DNA from: Micromonospora endolithica
Lineage (GTDB): Bacteria > Actinomycetota > Actinomycetes > Mycobacteriales > Micromonosporaceae
Length of the DNA stretch: 64,000 nt
Assembly (NCBI RefSeq): GCF_003626595.1
Contig: NZ_RBAK01000009.1
Coordinates: 124,001-188,000, forward strand
Direction of reading: 5' to 3'
Below the pieces are notes generated by a model. That model was not told where the DNA came from and searched no databases. It was given only the letters and a program-made list of their open reading frames with translations. Positions within the stretch are counted from its first letter, which is position 1. Every line of letters begins with the position of its first letter. Shown here one piece after another: positions 15,337 through 23,599 of the stretch. The position numbers and the translations under genes are program-made.

Positions 15337-17349
15337 TCAGTGCGTGCCGTCCGAGTTGTTCGAGGCGGGACCGCCGCCCACGGCCGCGCCGTCGGCCTGG
15401 GCCTGCACCGAGAGCGCGTCCTTCTCCGCCGGTGTGAGCACCGGCGGCTCCGTCGACGGCTGCCGCTTGCCGAAGCCGTTGTAGGGCGCCAGCGGCGGGC
15501 GCTTGACCACCCGCGCGCAGATCCGCGCCATGTCCGCCGTGGAGAGGGTCTCCTTCTCCATCAGCTCGAGCACGATGTTGTCCAGGACGTCCCGGTATTC
15601 CACCAGGATCTCCCAGGCCTCGTCGTGCGCCAGCTCGACCAGTGCCCGCATCTCACCGTCGATCTCGGCGGCGACGGCGTCGGAGTAGTCCCGCTCGTGG
15701 CCCATGTTGCGGCCGAGGAACGGCTCGTCGCCGCTGGTGCCGTACTTGATCGCGCCGAGCTTGGAGCTCATGCCGTACTGGGTGATCATCGCGCGGGCCA
15801 GCTGGGTGGCCTTCTCGATGTCGTTGCCGGCGCCGGTGGTCGGCTCGTGGAACACCAGCTCCTCGGCGGCCCGGCCACCCAGCGCGTACGCCAGGGTGTC
15901 GACCATCTCGGCGCGGGTCTGGGTGTACTTGTCCTCGGTCGGGAGGACCAGCGTGTGACCCAGCGAGCGACCCCGGGACAGGATCGTCACCTTGTGCACC
16001 GGCGCGGCGTGCGGCAGCGCCCAGGCGACCAGCGCGTGCCCACCCTCGTGGTACGCGGTGATCTTCTTCTCCTGGTCGCTCATCACCCGGGTCCGCCGCT
16101 GCGGACCGGCGATCACCCGGTCGATCGACTCCTCCAGGGAGTCGTTGGTGATCGCCCGCTCGTCCTTGCGGGCGGTGAGCAGCGCGGCCTCGTTGATGAC
16201 GTTGGCCAGGTCGGCGCCGCTGAACCCGGGCGTGCGCCGAGCCACCGCGTCGAGGTCGACGTCGGGCGTGAACGGCTTGCCCTTGCCGTGCACCCGCAGG
16301 ATGGCCTTGCGACCCTCCATGTCGGGGGCGTCGACCGGGATCTGCCGGTCGAAGCGGCCCGGGCGCAGCAGCGCGGGGTCGAGGATGTCCGGCCGGTTGG
16401 TGGCGGCGATCAGGATGACCCCGCCCTTCACGTCGAAGCCGTCCATCTCGACGAGCAGCTGGTTGAGGGTCTGCTCGCGCTCGTCGTGGCCGCCGCCCAT
16501 GCCGGCGCCACGGTGCCGGCCGACCGCGTCGATCTCGTCGACGAAGACGATCGCCGGGGCGTTCGCCTTGGCCTGCTCGAAGAGGTCCCGGACCCGGCTG
16601 GCGCCGACACCGACGAACATCTCCACGAAGTCCGAACCGGAGATCGAGTAGAACGGCACGCCGGCCTCGCCGGCGACCGCGCGGGCCAGCAGCGTCTTAC
16701 CGGTTCCGGGCGGGCCGAACAGCAGGACGCCCTTCGGGATCTTCGCGCCCAGTGCCTGGTATTTGGCCGGGTTCTGCAGGAAGTCCTTGATCTCGTGCAG
16801 CTCCTCGACGGCCTCCTCGGCGCCGGCCACGTCCGCGAACGTGGTCTTCGGCGTGTCCTTGGTGATCATCTTCGCCTTGGACTTGCCGAAGTTGAGCACC
16901 CGGGAGCCGCCGCCCTGCATCTGCGACATGAAGAAGAGCAGCAGGAGCACCAGCAGGACGATGGGGAGCAGGTTGACGAAGAGGCTCACCCAGATCGAGT
17001 CGGACGACACCTCGACGTCGGCCGGGCCGGTGACCCGGTTGTTCGCCTTGGCCTCGAGGACCTCGTTCCAGACCTCGTCGCCGACCTCGTACGGGAACTG
17101 CGCCTCGATCCGGTCGGTGTCGGTGTCACCGAATGTGGCCTTGTCCTTCAGGTCCAGCCGGAGCGTCTGCTCCTTGTCCTGGAAGACGACCTTGTCGATA
17201 CCGCCCTTGTTGAGCTGGTCGAGCGCGACGGAAGTGTCCACCCGGTGGTAGCTGGGACCACCGGTGAACAGCTGACTGAGCACGACTGCGCCGAGGATGA
17301 CCAGGATGATCCAGACCACCGGTCGGCGGAAGAAACGCGTACGTTCCAT
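15337..17349 (-). CDS. ftsH: ATP-dependent zinc metalloprotease FtsH
   Basis: A membrane-bound AAA+ protease that degrades misassembled membrane proteins and unstable regulators. The 670-residue protein has two membrane helices (about 12-30 and 120-142). The AAA domain has Walker A FGPPGTGKTLL near 210, Walker B IVFVDEIDAVG, and the second region of homology ATNRPDILDPALLRPGRFDR. The M41 zinc site is HEGGHALVAW near 427, with a later Asp/Glu ligand region. The C-terminus is Gly/Asn-rich. The ATG at 17349 places the first helix 12 residues in, as expected. The upstream frame stays open without extra homology and is taken as leader. Neighbours folE and hpt match the conserved actinobacterial order. 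Confidence 0.96.
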   Translation of the reverse strand: MERTRFFRRPVVWIILVILGAVVLSQLFTGGPSYHRVDTSVALDQLNKGGIDKVVFQDKEQTLRLDLKDKATFGDTDTDRIEAQFPYEVGDEVWNEVLEAKANNRVTGPADVEVSSDSIWVSLFVNLLPIVLLVLLLLFFMSQMQGGGSRVLNFGKSKAKMITKDTPKTTFADVAGAEEAVEELHEIKDFLQNPAKYQALGAKIPKGVLLFGPPGTGKTLLARAVAGEAGVPFYSISGSDFVEMFVGVGASRVRDLFEQAKANAPAIVFVDEIDAVGRHRGAGMGGGHDEREQTLNQLLVEMDGFDVKGGVILIAATNRPDILDPALLRPGRFDRQIPVDAPDMEGRKAILRVHGKGKPFTPDVDLDAVARRTPGFSGADLANVINEAALLTARKDERAITNDSLEESIDRVIAGPQRRTRVMSDQEKKITAYHEGGHALVAWALPHAAPVHKVTILSRGRSLGHTLVLPTEDKYTQTRAEMVDTLAYALGGRAAEELVFHEPTTGAGNDIEKATQLARAMITQYGMSSKLGAIKYGTSGDEPFLGRNMGHERDYSDAVAAEIDGEMRALVELAHDEAWEILVEYRDVLDNIVLELMEKETLSTADMARICARVVKRPPLAPYNGFGKRQPSTEPPVLTPAEKDALSVQAQADGAAVGGGPASNNSDGTH

Positions 17350-17735
17350 GCTGTAGTCGAGCGCCGAGACGCCCGCATCCTCCTGATCGACGTCCTGACC
17401 GTCTGAATGGTGTCGCCGCCTGCGCGGCGGCCGGAGCCGCCGTGCGGGCCGGCCTCGACCCCGGGGCGCGCGAACTGCCGCACCACGGTCATTCGACGGT
17501 ACACCTTCGGTGCCAGGGGCGAGCTTGCGAGCCCAGCACTTACGCGTACGGCGAACCGGGTTTCGGGCCGGCGTGGTGAGAGCTCCGCGCCCGGCCACCC
17601 GACCGCCCGGTCAAGCGGGTCGAGGGTCGAGCATGGAGGACGCCTCCACACCACCGACCTACACCGTAGTCCGAACACCTGAGAACCCGCTGAACGTCGG
17701 CTCGATGGACGCCGATGGAGGTACCCGGAGGCGGG
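17350..17735. promoter_or_regulatory. ftsH leader / hpt-ftsH intergenic region
   Basis: This 386-nt gap on the minus-strand operon has no gene I can support, although one minus frame stays open. It probably carries the ftsH promoter. On the minus strand, TTCGGACTACGGTGTAGGT near 17670-17690 includes TACGGT and GTAGGT hexamers that resemble actinobacterial -10 elements, and TGTACCGT lies near 17500. No strong hairpin after hpt was seen. Confidence 0.3.
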
Positions 17736-18311
17736 TCAGGCCCGGGCGTAGACCTCGGGCTTGAGCACGCCGACGTACGGCAGCTCGCGGTAGCGCTCGC
17801 CGAAGTCGAGGCCGTAGCCCACCACGAACTCGGTCGGGATGTCGAAGCCGACGTACTTGACCGGCACCGGCACCTTCACCGCGTCCGGCTTGCGGAACAG
17901 CGCGACCACCTCGACGCTCGCCGCCGAGCGGGACTCCAGGTAACGCAGCAGCCAGGAGAGGGTCAGCCCGGAGTCGACGATGTCCTCGACCACGACCACG
18001 TGCCGGCCGGCGATGTCCCGGTCCAGGTCCTTGAGGATCCGCACCACGCCGGAGGAGGTGGTCCCCTGGCCGTACGAGGAGATGGCCATGAAGTCCAGCT
18101 CGGCAGGCGGGCCCTGCCGGCCCAGCGCCCGGGCGAAGTCCGCCATGAACATGACCGCGCCCTTGAGCACGCACACCAGCAGCAGTCCGTCCTGGACGTG
18201 CGAATAGTCCGCCGAGACCTGCTTGGCGAGCTCCGCGGTCTTCTCGCGGATCTGCGCCTCGGAGATGATCACGTGATCGATGTCGGCGTCGTACCAGGAG
18301 CCGTCAGCCAT
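17736..18311 (-). CDS. hpt: hypoxanthine phosphoribosyltransferase
   Basis: This purine salvage enzyme joins hypoxanthine or guanine to PRPP, giving IMP or GMP. The 191-residue protein has the PRPP-binding motif VVVVEDIVDSGLTL near residue 115, the flexible-loop ISSYGQGTTSSG, LKGAVMFMADFARAL, and the C-terminal VGYGLDFGERYRELPYVGVL, all typical of bacterial HPRT. The ATG at 18311 follows AGGAGGC closely, and a CAGGCT hexamer sits just before it. Its place upstream of ftsH and near tilS follows the common actinobacterial order. Confidence 0.95.
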   Translation of the reverse strand: MADGSWYDADIDHVIISEAQIREKTAELAKQVSADYSHVQDGLLLVCVLKGAVMFMADFARALGRQGPPAELDFMAISSYGQGTTSSGVVRILKDLDRDIAGRHVVVVEDIVDSGLTLSWLLRYLESRSAASVEVVALFRKPDAVKVPVPVKYVGFDIPTEFVVGYGLDFGERYRELPYVGVLKPEVYARA

Positions 18312-18412
18312 GCCTCCTAGCCTGCCGTACGCCGGTGGGCCTCCGTCGGCGGGGCCGCCCCATTTGGCGCGGTCCCGCCCCGGAATTTTCCCCGCAAACA
18401 GGAGGAAACATC

Positions 18413-18568
18413 TCAGCAGGCGCGCGATCGCCAGCGACGACCTCCCTCGGTCGGCTTCCAGTCCGCCGAATCCCGACTGTCGGCGGTCAGGCCGGTGGCC
18501 GAGGCGACGCCCAGCAGGGCGAAGAACGCGAGAAGGAACAGGAACTCCATGGCGACGCTCGCTTTCAT
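18413..18568 (-). CDS. small predicted membrane peptide
   Basis: A 51-residue open frame starting ATG at 18568. A hydrophobic helix at about residues 7-26 (MEFLFLLAFFALLGVASATG) is followed by a polar tail TADSRDSADWKPTEGGRRWR ending in Arg-Ala-Cys. The DSRDxxDW tail after one helix recalls short membrane proteins annotated in other actinomycetes, but I cannot name the family. The ribosome site is weak, and a second ATG is seven codons inside. It lies between hpt and the divergent GlxA-type regulator gene. It may be a real small gene; the call is tentative. Confidence 0.45.
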   Translation of the reverse strand: MKASVAMEFLFLLAFFALLGVASATGLTADSRDSADWKPTEGGRRWRSRAC

Positions 18569-18688
18569 CCGTTTGATGACCGTTTCGTCGCCGGTGCGCA
18601 CCGGACATAAGCCAGTGTGCGCCGCTCGCTCCGGGCCCGACAGAGGCAGAATTGCCCCTGAGCCTCGATTTCCTGCCACCCGTTCGGT

Positions 18689-18694
18689 TACCCT
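18689..18694 (+). promoter_or_regulatory. -10 element for leaderless GlxA-type regulator gene
   Basis: TACCCT ends 6 nt before the ATG at 18701, which puts the transcription start at or next to the start codon. No clear -35 was assigned. Confidence 0.5.
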
Positions 18695-18700
18695 CGTCAC

Positions 18701-19675
18701 ATGCTCCGATCCGTGGCCGTCATCGCGCTGGAGGACGTCGCCGCCTTCGAGTTGGGTGTGCTCGCCGAGGTGTTCGGGACCGACCGCACCGCCGACGGCT
18801 TCCCCGGCTACCGCTTCGCCGTCTGCACCGTCGACGGCGGGCCGGTCCGCAGCCGGTCCGGCTTCCTGCTCACCCCACACGCCGACCTCGGGCCGGTCGA
18901 GGACGCCGACCTGGTGGCGGTGCCGGCCCACGCCGACGGCACCGACGTCCCGGCACCCGTGCTCGCCGCGCTGCGCCGGGCCGCCGACCGGGGCGCGTAC
19001 GTGTTCAGCGTCTGTTCCGGCGCGTTCGTGCTCGGCGCGGCGGGCCTGCTCGACGGCCGGGAGTGCACCACCCACTGGCGGTACACCGACGAGTTGCAAC
19101 GCCGCCACCCGAGCGCCCGGGTCCGGTGCAACTCGCTGTACGTGCAGGACGGCCGGTTGCTCACCAGCGCCGGCACCGCCGCCGGGATCGACGCCGCCCT
19201 GCACCTGGTGCGCCAGGAACACGGCTCGGCGACCGCCACCCGGCTGGCCCGCCGGATGGTGGTGCCGCCGCACCGCGACGGCGGACAGGCCCAGTACATC
19301 GAGGCACCGATCCCCCGGACACCGGACGCGCCCACCCTGGAGCCGGTCCTGGAGTGGCTGATGGGACATCTGCACCGCTCGGTGAGCGTGGACGACCTGG
19401 CCGAGCGGGCCGGGATGGCACCGCGTACGTTCGCCCGCCGGTTCCGCGCCGAGACCGGCACCACCCCGCACGACTGGCTGACCAACCAGCGGGTGCTGCT
19501 GGCCCGTCGCCTGCTGGAGGACACCGCGCTCAGCGTGGAGACGGTGGCCGAGCGGGCCGGCTTCTCCGACGCCGCCGCGCTGCGGCACCACTTCGCCCGA
19601 CGCGTCGGCACCACCCCGCAGGGCTACCGCACCACGTTCCGGTGCCGGGCCGAGACCGCCGTCGCCGCTCAGTAG
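18701..19675 (+). CDS. GlxA-family transcriptional regulator (DJ-1/PfpI-like domain plus AraC HTH)
   Basis: A 324-residue transcription factor. Residues 1-190 form a DJ-1/PfpI-type class I amidotransferase-like domain with the nucleophile-elbow-like FSVCSGAFVLGAAGLLDG. Residues 220-315 form an AraC-type double helix-turn-helix (SVSVDDLAERAGMAPRTFAR and VAERAGFSDAAALRHHFARR). Such proteins sense small metabolites and control nearby catabolic genes. The ATG lies 6 nt after a TACCCT hexamer, so the message is probably leaderless. It converges on the gamma-glutamyltransferase gene, and the two coding ends overlap by 7 nt. Its target is unknown. Confidence 0.9.
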   Translation: MLRSVAVIALEDVAAFELGVLAEVFGTDRTADGFPGYRFAVCTVDGGPVRSRSGFLLTPHADLGPVEDADLVAVPAHADGTDVPAPVLAALRRAADRGAYVFSVCSGAFVLGAAGLLDGRECTTHWRYTDELQRRHPSARVRCNSLYVQDGRLLTSAGTAAGIDAALHLVRQEHGSATATRLARRMVVPPHRDGGQAQYIEAPIPRTPDAPTLEPVLEWLMGHLHRSVSVDDLAERAGMAPRTFARRFRAETGTTPHDWLTNQRVLLARRLLEDTALSVETVAERAGFSDAAALRHHFARRVGTTPQGYRTTFRCRAETAVAAQ

Positions 19676-21312
19676 CCGCCCGCGCCGCCGTCCACCCGGG
19701 ATTCCGAGCCGACCACGTACCCGCCCTCCGGACGTCGCCAGATCGCCTGCCCGTACCCGAACAGCGCCGGCTCGTCGGCGACGGTGACCTGGTGGCCGCG
19801 GGTCCGCAGCTCAGCCACCGCGGCCCGGCCCTCGGCCGTGGCCACCAGCTCCGGCTCGACCAGCAGCGTCCGGCCGGCGTGCCAGTACCAGCGCGGCGCG
19901 TCGAGCGCCGCCTGCGGGTCCAGTCCGCCGTCGAGCGTGCCGGAGAGCAGTTGCACGTGGCCCTGCGGTTGCATGTGTCCGCCCATCACGCCGAACGGGC
20001 CGACCGGCGCGCCGTCCCGGGTCAGGAAGCCGGGGATGATCGTGTGGAACGGACGCTTCGCCGGGCCCACCACGTTGGGGTGCGCCGGGTCGAGCCGGAA
20101 TCCCAGCCCCCGGTTCTGCAGGGCGAACCCGTGCCCGGGCAGCACCACGTGCGAGCCGAACGCCAGGTAGGTCGACTGGATCAGGCTGACCATCATCCCG
20201 CCCGCGTCGGCCGCGCACAGGTAGACGGTGCCGCCCCGCTCCGGGTCACCCGCCGCCGGGTCACCCGCCCGGTCGGTGACCAGCGCCCGGCGGACGGCCG
20301 CGTACCCGGGGTCGAGCAGGGCCGCGACCGGCACCGGGGCCCGGTCCGGGTCGGCGACGTGCGCGTGCGTGTCGGCGAAGCCCAGCTTGACCGCCTCGAC
20401 CTGCCGGTGCAGCCGCTCGGCAAGGGGCAGCCCGGCGAGGTCGGTGCCGTCCAGGACGTGCAGCGCCAGCAGCGCGGCCAGCCCCTGCCCGGGCGGCGGC
20501 AACTCCCACACGTCGTGGCGCCGGTAGCGGGCGCGGACCGGATCGACCCAGGTCGAGGTGTGCCGGGCCAGGTCGTCGCCGGTGAGCAGACCGCCGGTAC
20601 GGGCGGCGTGCGCGTCGAGGGCCGCCGCGATCCCGCCCCGGTAGAAGTCCTCCGCCCCGGTGGCGGCGATCCGGCGCAACGTCCCCGCCGCGTCCGGGTT
20701 GCGCCACCACTCGCCCGGCCGGGGGGCCCGGCCGGCCGGGGCGAAGACCCGGCCGAACTCCGCGTACTCCGGGCCGGTGAGGCCGACGTGCCCGGCGACC
20801 CCGCGGGACCACGCGGCGGCGACCCCGGCGGAGACCGGGTGGCCGTGCTCGGCGTAGCCGATCGCGTCGGCGAACAGATCGGCGAAGGGCAACGAGCCGA
20901 AGCGGTCGTGCAGGTCCCGCCACCCGGCCGGCGCACCGGGCACGGTTACCGGCAGCCAGCCCCGGGCCGGCATCGCCGGACCGCGCGCCTGCGCACCGCC
21001 GAGCGCGGCCGCCGGCTCGGCCGCCCGACCCCCGGTCGCGACGCGCACCACCTCCCGGGTCAGCCCGGCCGGGGAGCGACCGGCGGCGTTCAACCCGTGC
21101 AGCCGCGTGCCGTCCCAGACGATGGCGAAGAGATCACCGCCGATGTCGTTGGAGGGTGGCTGCACGACGGTCAGGGTGGTCGCCGTGGCCAGCGCCGCGT
21201 CGACGGCGTTGCCGCCGCGCCGCAGCGCGGCCAGGCCGGCCGCCGCGGCCAGCGGGTGGCTGGTGGCCACCGCGCCGTGCGGCGCGAAGATCGACTTCCG
21301 GGGGTACGCCAT
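19669..21312 (-). CDS. gamma-glutamyltransferase family protein
   Basis: A 547-residue Ntn-hydrolase of the gamma-glutamyltransferase family, which cleaves or transfers gamma-glutamyl groups. Typical features are the N-terminal GGNAVDAALATATTLTVVQP, the PPSNDIGGD segment, the expected self-cleavage threonine in GGTVYLCAADAGG near residue 360, and FHTIIPGFLT and GVMGGHMQPQGHVQ later on. The usual T-T/S-H context is replaced by T-V-Y, as in GGT-like acylases, so the substrate is uncertain. There is no signal peptide, which suggests a cytoplasmic enzyme, unlike classic Ggt. The start is the ATG at 21312. Confidence 0.85.
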   Translation of the reverse strand: MAYPRKSIFAPHGAVATSHPLAAAAGLAALRRGGNAVDAALATATTLTVVQPPSNDIGGDLFAIVWDGTRLHGLNAAGRSPAGLTREVVRVATGGRAAEPAAALGGAQARGPAMPARGWLPVTVPGAPAGWRDLHDRFGSLPFADLFADAIGYAEHGHPVSAGVAAAWSRGVAGHVGLTGPEYAEFGRVFAPAGRAPRPGEWWRNPDAAGTLRRIAATGAEDFYRGGIAAALDAHAARTGGLLTGDDLARHTSTWVDPVRARYRRHDVWELPPPGQGLAALLALHVLDGTDLAGLPLAERLHRQVEAVKLGFADTHAHVADPDRAPVPVAALLDPGYAAVRRALVTDRAGDPAAGDPERGGTVYLCAADAGGMMVSLIQSTYLAFGSHVVLPGHGFALQNRGLGFRLDPAHPNVVGPAKRPFHTIIPGFLTRDGAPVGPFGVMGGHMQPQGHVQLLSGTLDGGLDPQAALDAPRWYWHAGRTLLVEPELVATAEGRAAVAELRTRGHQVTVADEPALFGYGQAIWRRPEGGYVVGSESRVDGGAGGY

Positions 21313-21360
21313 CCGCCATGTCTACCGCCTCCGGCGGCTCCCGCGTACCCCCACCGGGGC

Positions 21361-21444
21361 GTAAGGAAGGGCCCCCGCTTAACGCCTGCGGTAGTAGAAG
21401 GGCCCCTTGTTAACAGAGCGCGTTAAAAAGGGGCCCTTCCTTAC
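21361..21444. repeat. compound palindromic repeat of the AAGGGGCCCTT type
   Basis: Outer arms GTAAGGAAGGGCCCC (21361-21375) and GGGGCCCTTCCTTAC (21430-21444) are perfect 15-bp inverted repeats. Inside them lie TTAACGC (21379-21385) with GCGTTAA (21420-21426), and a third palindromic unit GAAGGGCCCCTTG near 21397-21409. The element sits after the tilS stop and upstream of ggt, so it could also end tilS transcription. A related sequence lies inside a coding region at 44527. Confidence 0.8.
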
Positions 21445-21468
21445 ACCAGGGGTGGGCGGGGCGGGCGG

Positions 21469-22461
21469 TTACCGGGTGGCGGCGACGGTCAGCCGGTCGG
21501 TCCGGCGGCACACTCGTACGCCGCCGGGCAGGGAGACCGGGCCCTGGCCGTGCCAGGTGGTGACCAGTGCCTCCAGCGCGGTGACGTGCCGGTGCCCGAG
21601 CGCGGCCGGCGGCGCGCCCAGCTCGCGGGCCCAGGCGTGCAGGACCCGACCGCGTACGGCCGGCGCCAGCTCGGCCAGCCCGGGCACCGCCAGACCGCCG
21701 TCCGGGTGTCGCACCCCGGCCAGGGCGACCGCGGCCAACTCGTCCAGGACGGCGTTGTCGGCCGCGAGCAGCCGGGCCGTACGGGCCAGGTTGTCCAGGA
21801 CGCCCGGCCCGAGGGCACCGACCAGCGCCGGCAGCACGTCGGCCCGCACCCGCGCCCGGGCGTACGAGGGGTCGGTGTTGTGCGGGTCCACCCAGGGGCG
21901 GAGTCCGAGCGCGGCACAGGCGTCCCGGGTCTGTTCCCGGGCCACCTCCAGCAACGGCCGCAGCAACGGCACCCCGGCCAGGTCGCGCCGGAACGGCATG
22001 CCGGACAGACCGCGTGGGCCGGCACCCCGGGCGAGCGCCAGCAGCACCGTCTCGGCCTGGTCGTCGCGGGTGTGCCCGATCAGCAGGGCCGCCGCCCGGT
22101 GCCGGACGGCCACCCCGGTCAGCGCGGCGTAGCGGGCCTCCCGCGCGGCCGCCTCGGGACCGCCCGGCCGGCCGGCCACCTCGACCCGGACCACCTCCAC
22201 CGGGTCCAGCCCCGCCTTCCGGGCCCACGCCGCCACCGCCGCGGCCCGCTCGGCGGAGCCGTCCTGGAGGCCGTGGTCGACGGTGACCAGACCGGCGGCG
22301 CGACCCATCCGGGGCGCCACGAACGCGGTGGCCGCGGCCAGGGCCAACGAGTCGGCCCCACCCGAGCAGGCGACCAGCACCGGACCCGGCTCCGCCAGGT
22401 CGGTCAGGGCACGCCGCACCGCGACGCGGATCGCCGCCACCGGCGGGGCGAGCGCCGCCAC
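21469..22461 (-). CDS. tilS: tRNA(Ile)-lysidine synthase
   Basis: TilS modifies the wobble cytidine of tRNA-Ile(CAU) to lysidine using ATP and lysine, which sets AUA decoding. The 330-residue protein has the PP-loop VLVACSGGADSLALA near residue 30, DHGLQ, and IGHTRDDQAETVLLALARGAG, followed by a helical C-terminal part. Actinobacterial TilS lacks much of the longer C-terminal domain of E. coli, so the length is normal. It starts with GTG 10 nt after the stop of the zinc protease gene and is probably co-transcribed with it. Confidence 0.93.
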   Translation of the reverse strand: MAALAPPVAAIRVAVRRALTDLAEPGPVLVACSGGADSLALAAATAFVAPRMGRAAGLVTVDHGLQDGSAERAAAVAAWARKAGLDPVEVVRVEVAGRPGGPEAAAREARYAALTGVAVRHRAAALLIGHTRDDQAETVLLALARGAGPRGLSGMPFRRDLAGVPLLRPLLEVAREQTRDACAALGLRPWVDPHNTDPSYARARVRADVLPALVGALGPGVLDNLARTARLLAADNAVLDELAAVALAGVRHPDGGLAVPGLAELAPAVRGRVLHAWARELGAPPAALGHRHVTALEALVTTWHGQGPVSLPGGVRVCRRTDRLTVAATR

Positions 22462-22471
22462 GGTCGGACGG

Positions 22472-23542
22472 TCAGCCGGCGGCCGGCAGCGGGCCGGCCG
22501 GCCCGTGCACCCGGGCCACCCAGGCGTCCGGGTCGCCCAGCTCCTCCAGCCGGGGCAGGGTCAGCGGGGACGAGAAGATCCGGTTGAAGCCCGGCATTCC
22601 CACCCGCTCCACGACACCGTGCACGAACTTGCGGCCCTCGGCGTACTGGCGCATCTTCACGTCGACGCCGAGCAACCGGCGGATCGCCTTCTCCAGCGGG
22701 TTGCCCGCCTCGCGGCGGCGGTTGAACGAGGCCCGGATCCGCTCCACGCTCGGAATCACCTGCGGGCCGACGCCGTCCATCACGAACTCGGCGTGGCCCT
22801 CGAGCAGGGTCATCAGCGCGGTCAGCCGGTCCAGCACGGCGCGCTGGGCCGGGGTCTGCACGATGTCCAGCACGCTGGTCCGGCCGTCCGGGTCCTTCAC
22901 CGCGTCGGAGAGGGTGGCCACCCCCCGGCGGAGTCGTTCCAGCAGGTGCTCGCCCCCGCTGGAGGAGGCGTCCACGAACGCCTGCACCTCGGTCAGGAAG
23001 TACGCCCGCATCCACGGCACCGCGGTGAACTGGGTGCGGTGGGTGACCTCGTGCAGGCAGACCCAGAGCCGGAAGTCGCGCGGATCGGCGCCGAGCTTCC
23101 GCTCCACCTCGACGATGTTCGGCGCGACCAGCAGCAACTGCCCCGGGTCGGCGGAGAAGACCTCGTACTGGCCGAGGACCCGCCCGGACAGGTAGGCCAG
23201 CACGGTGCCGGCCTGCACCCCGGTCAGCCGGGACCCGATCGCCTCGGTCAGCGCACCCGGCTGCTTGTCCTTGGACAGCCGGCTGACCAGCGGGGTGATC
23301 ACCTCACGCAGCCCGGCGATGTTGGTCGCCGCCCAGTCCCGCCGGTCGACCACCCGCACCGGCGGGTGGGACACCTGGGACCGCAGCCCGGTGTAGTCGG
23401 CCACGTGCCCGGCCGCCTCGTCGGTCAGCCGTCGCAGGTCGCCGACGACGTCGGTGGCCTCCGCGTACGACACCCGGGGGCCCGACTTGCCCAGCGCCCC
23501 CGCGGTCGCGGCGGCCAGATCCCAGTCCACGAACTGCGCCAT
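22472..23542 (-). CDS. zinc-dependent metalloprotease of the DUF2342 / F420-associated family
   Basis: A 356-residue protein of the actinobacterial family often annotated as coenzyme F420 biosynthesis-associated or zinc-dependent metalloprotease. It has the zinc motif CLHEVTHRTQF (HExxH) near residue 167, followed by YFLTEVQAFVD and a conserved LLEGHAEFVMDGVG block. It starts MAQFVDWDLA at ATG 23542. A TACGGT -10 hexamer ends 7 nt upstream, so the operon with tilS is probably leaderless. Orthologues lie next to tilS and dacB across actinobacteria. Its substrate is not established and an F420 link is only an annotation tradition. Confidence 0.88.
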   Translation of the reverse strand: MAQFVDWDLAAATAGALGKSGPRVSYAEATDVVGDLRRLTDEAAGHVADYTGLRSQVSHPPVRVVDRRDWAATNIAGLREVITPLVSRLSKDKQPGALTEAIGSRLTGVQAGTVLAYLSGRVLGQYEVFSADPGQLLLVAPNIVEVERKLGADPRDFRLWVCLHEVTHRTQFTAVPWMRAYFLTEVQAFVDASSSGGEHLLERLRRGVATLSDAVKDPDGRTSVLDIVQTPAQRAVLDRLTALMTLLEGHAEFVMDGVGPQVIPSVERIRASFNRRREAGNPLEKAIRRLLGVDVKMRQYAEGRKFVHGVVERVGMPGFNRIFSSPLTLPRLEELGDPDAWVARVHGPAGPLPAAG

Positions 23543-23599
23543 GCACCCCACCGTACCCGCGCGGGCACAGCCGAACCCGCGCTCGACGAGTCGGTCGGG

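Noticed and set aside
17350..17735. An N-terminal extension of FtsH in the open upstream frame
   Set aside because: The FtsH family begins just before the first helix at the ATG 17349; the upstream translation is Arg/Pro-rich and unlike FtsH.
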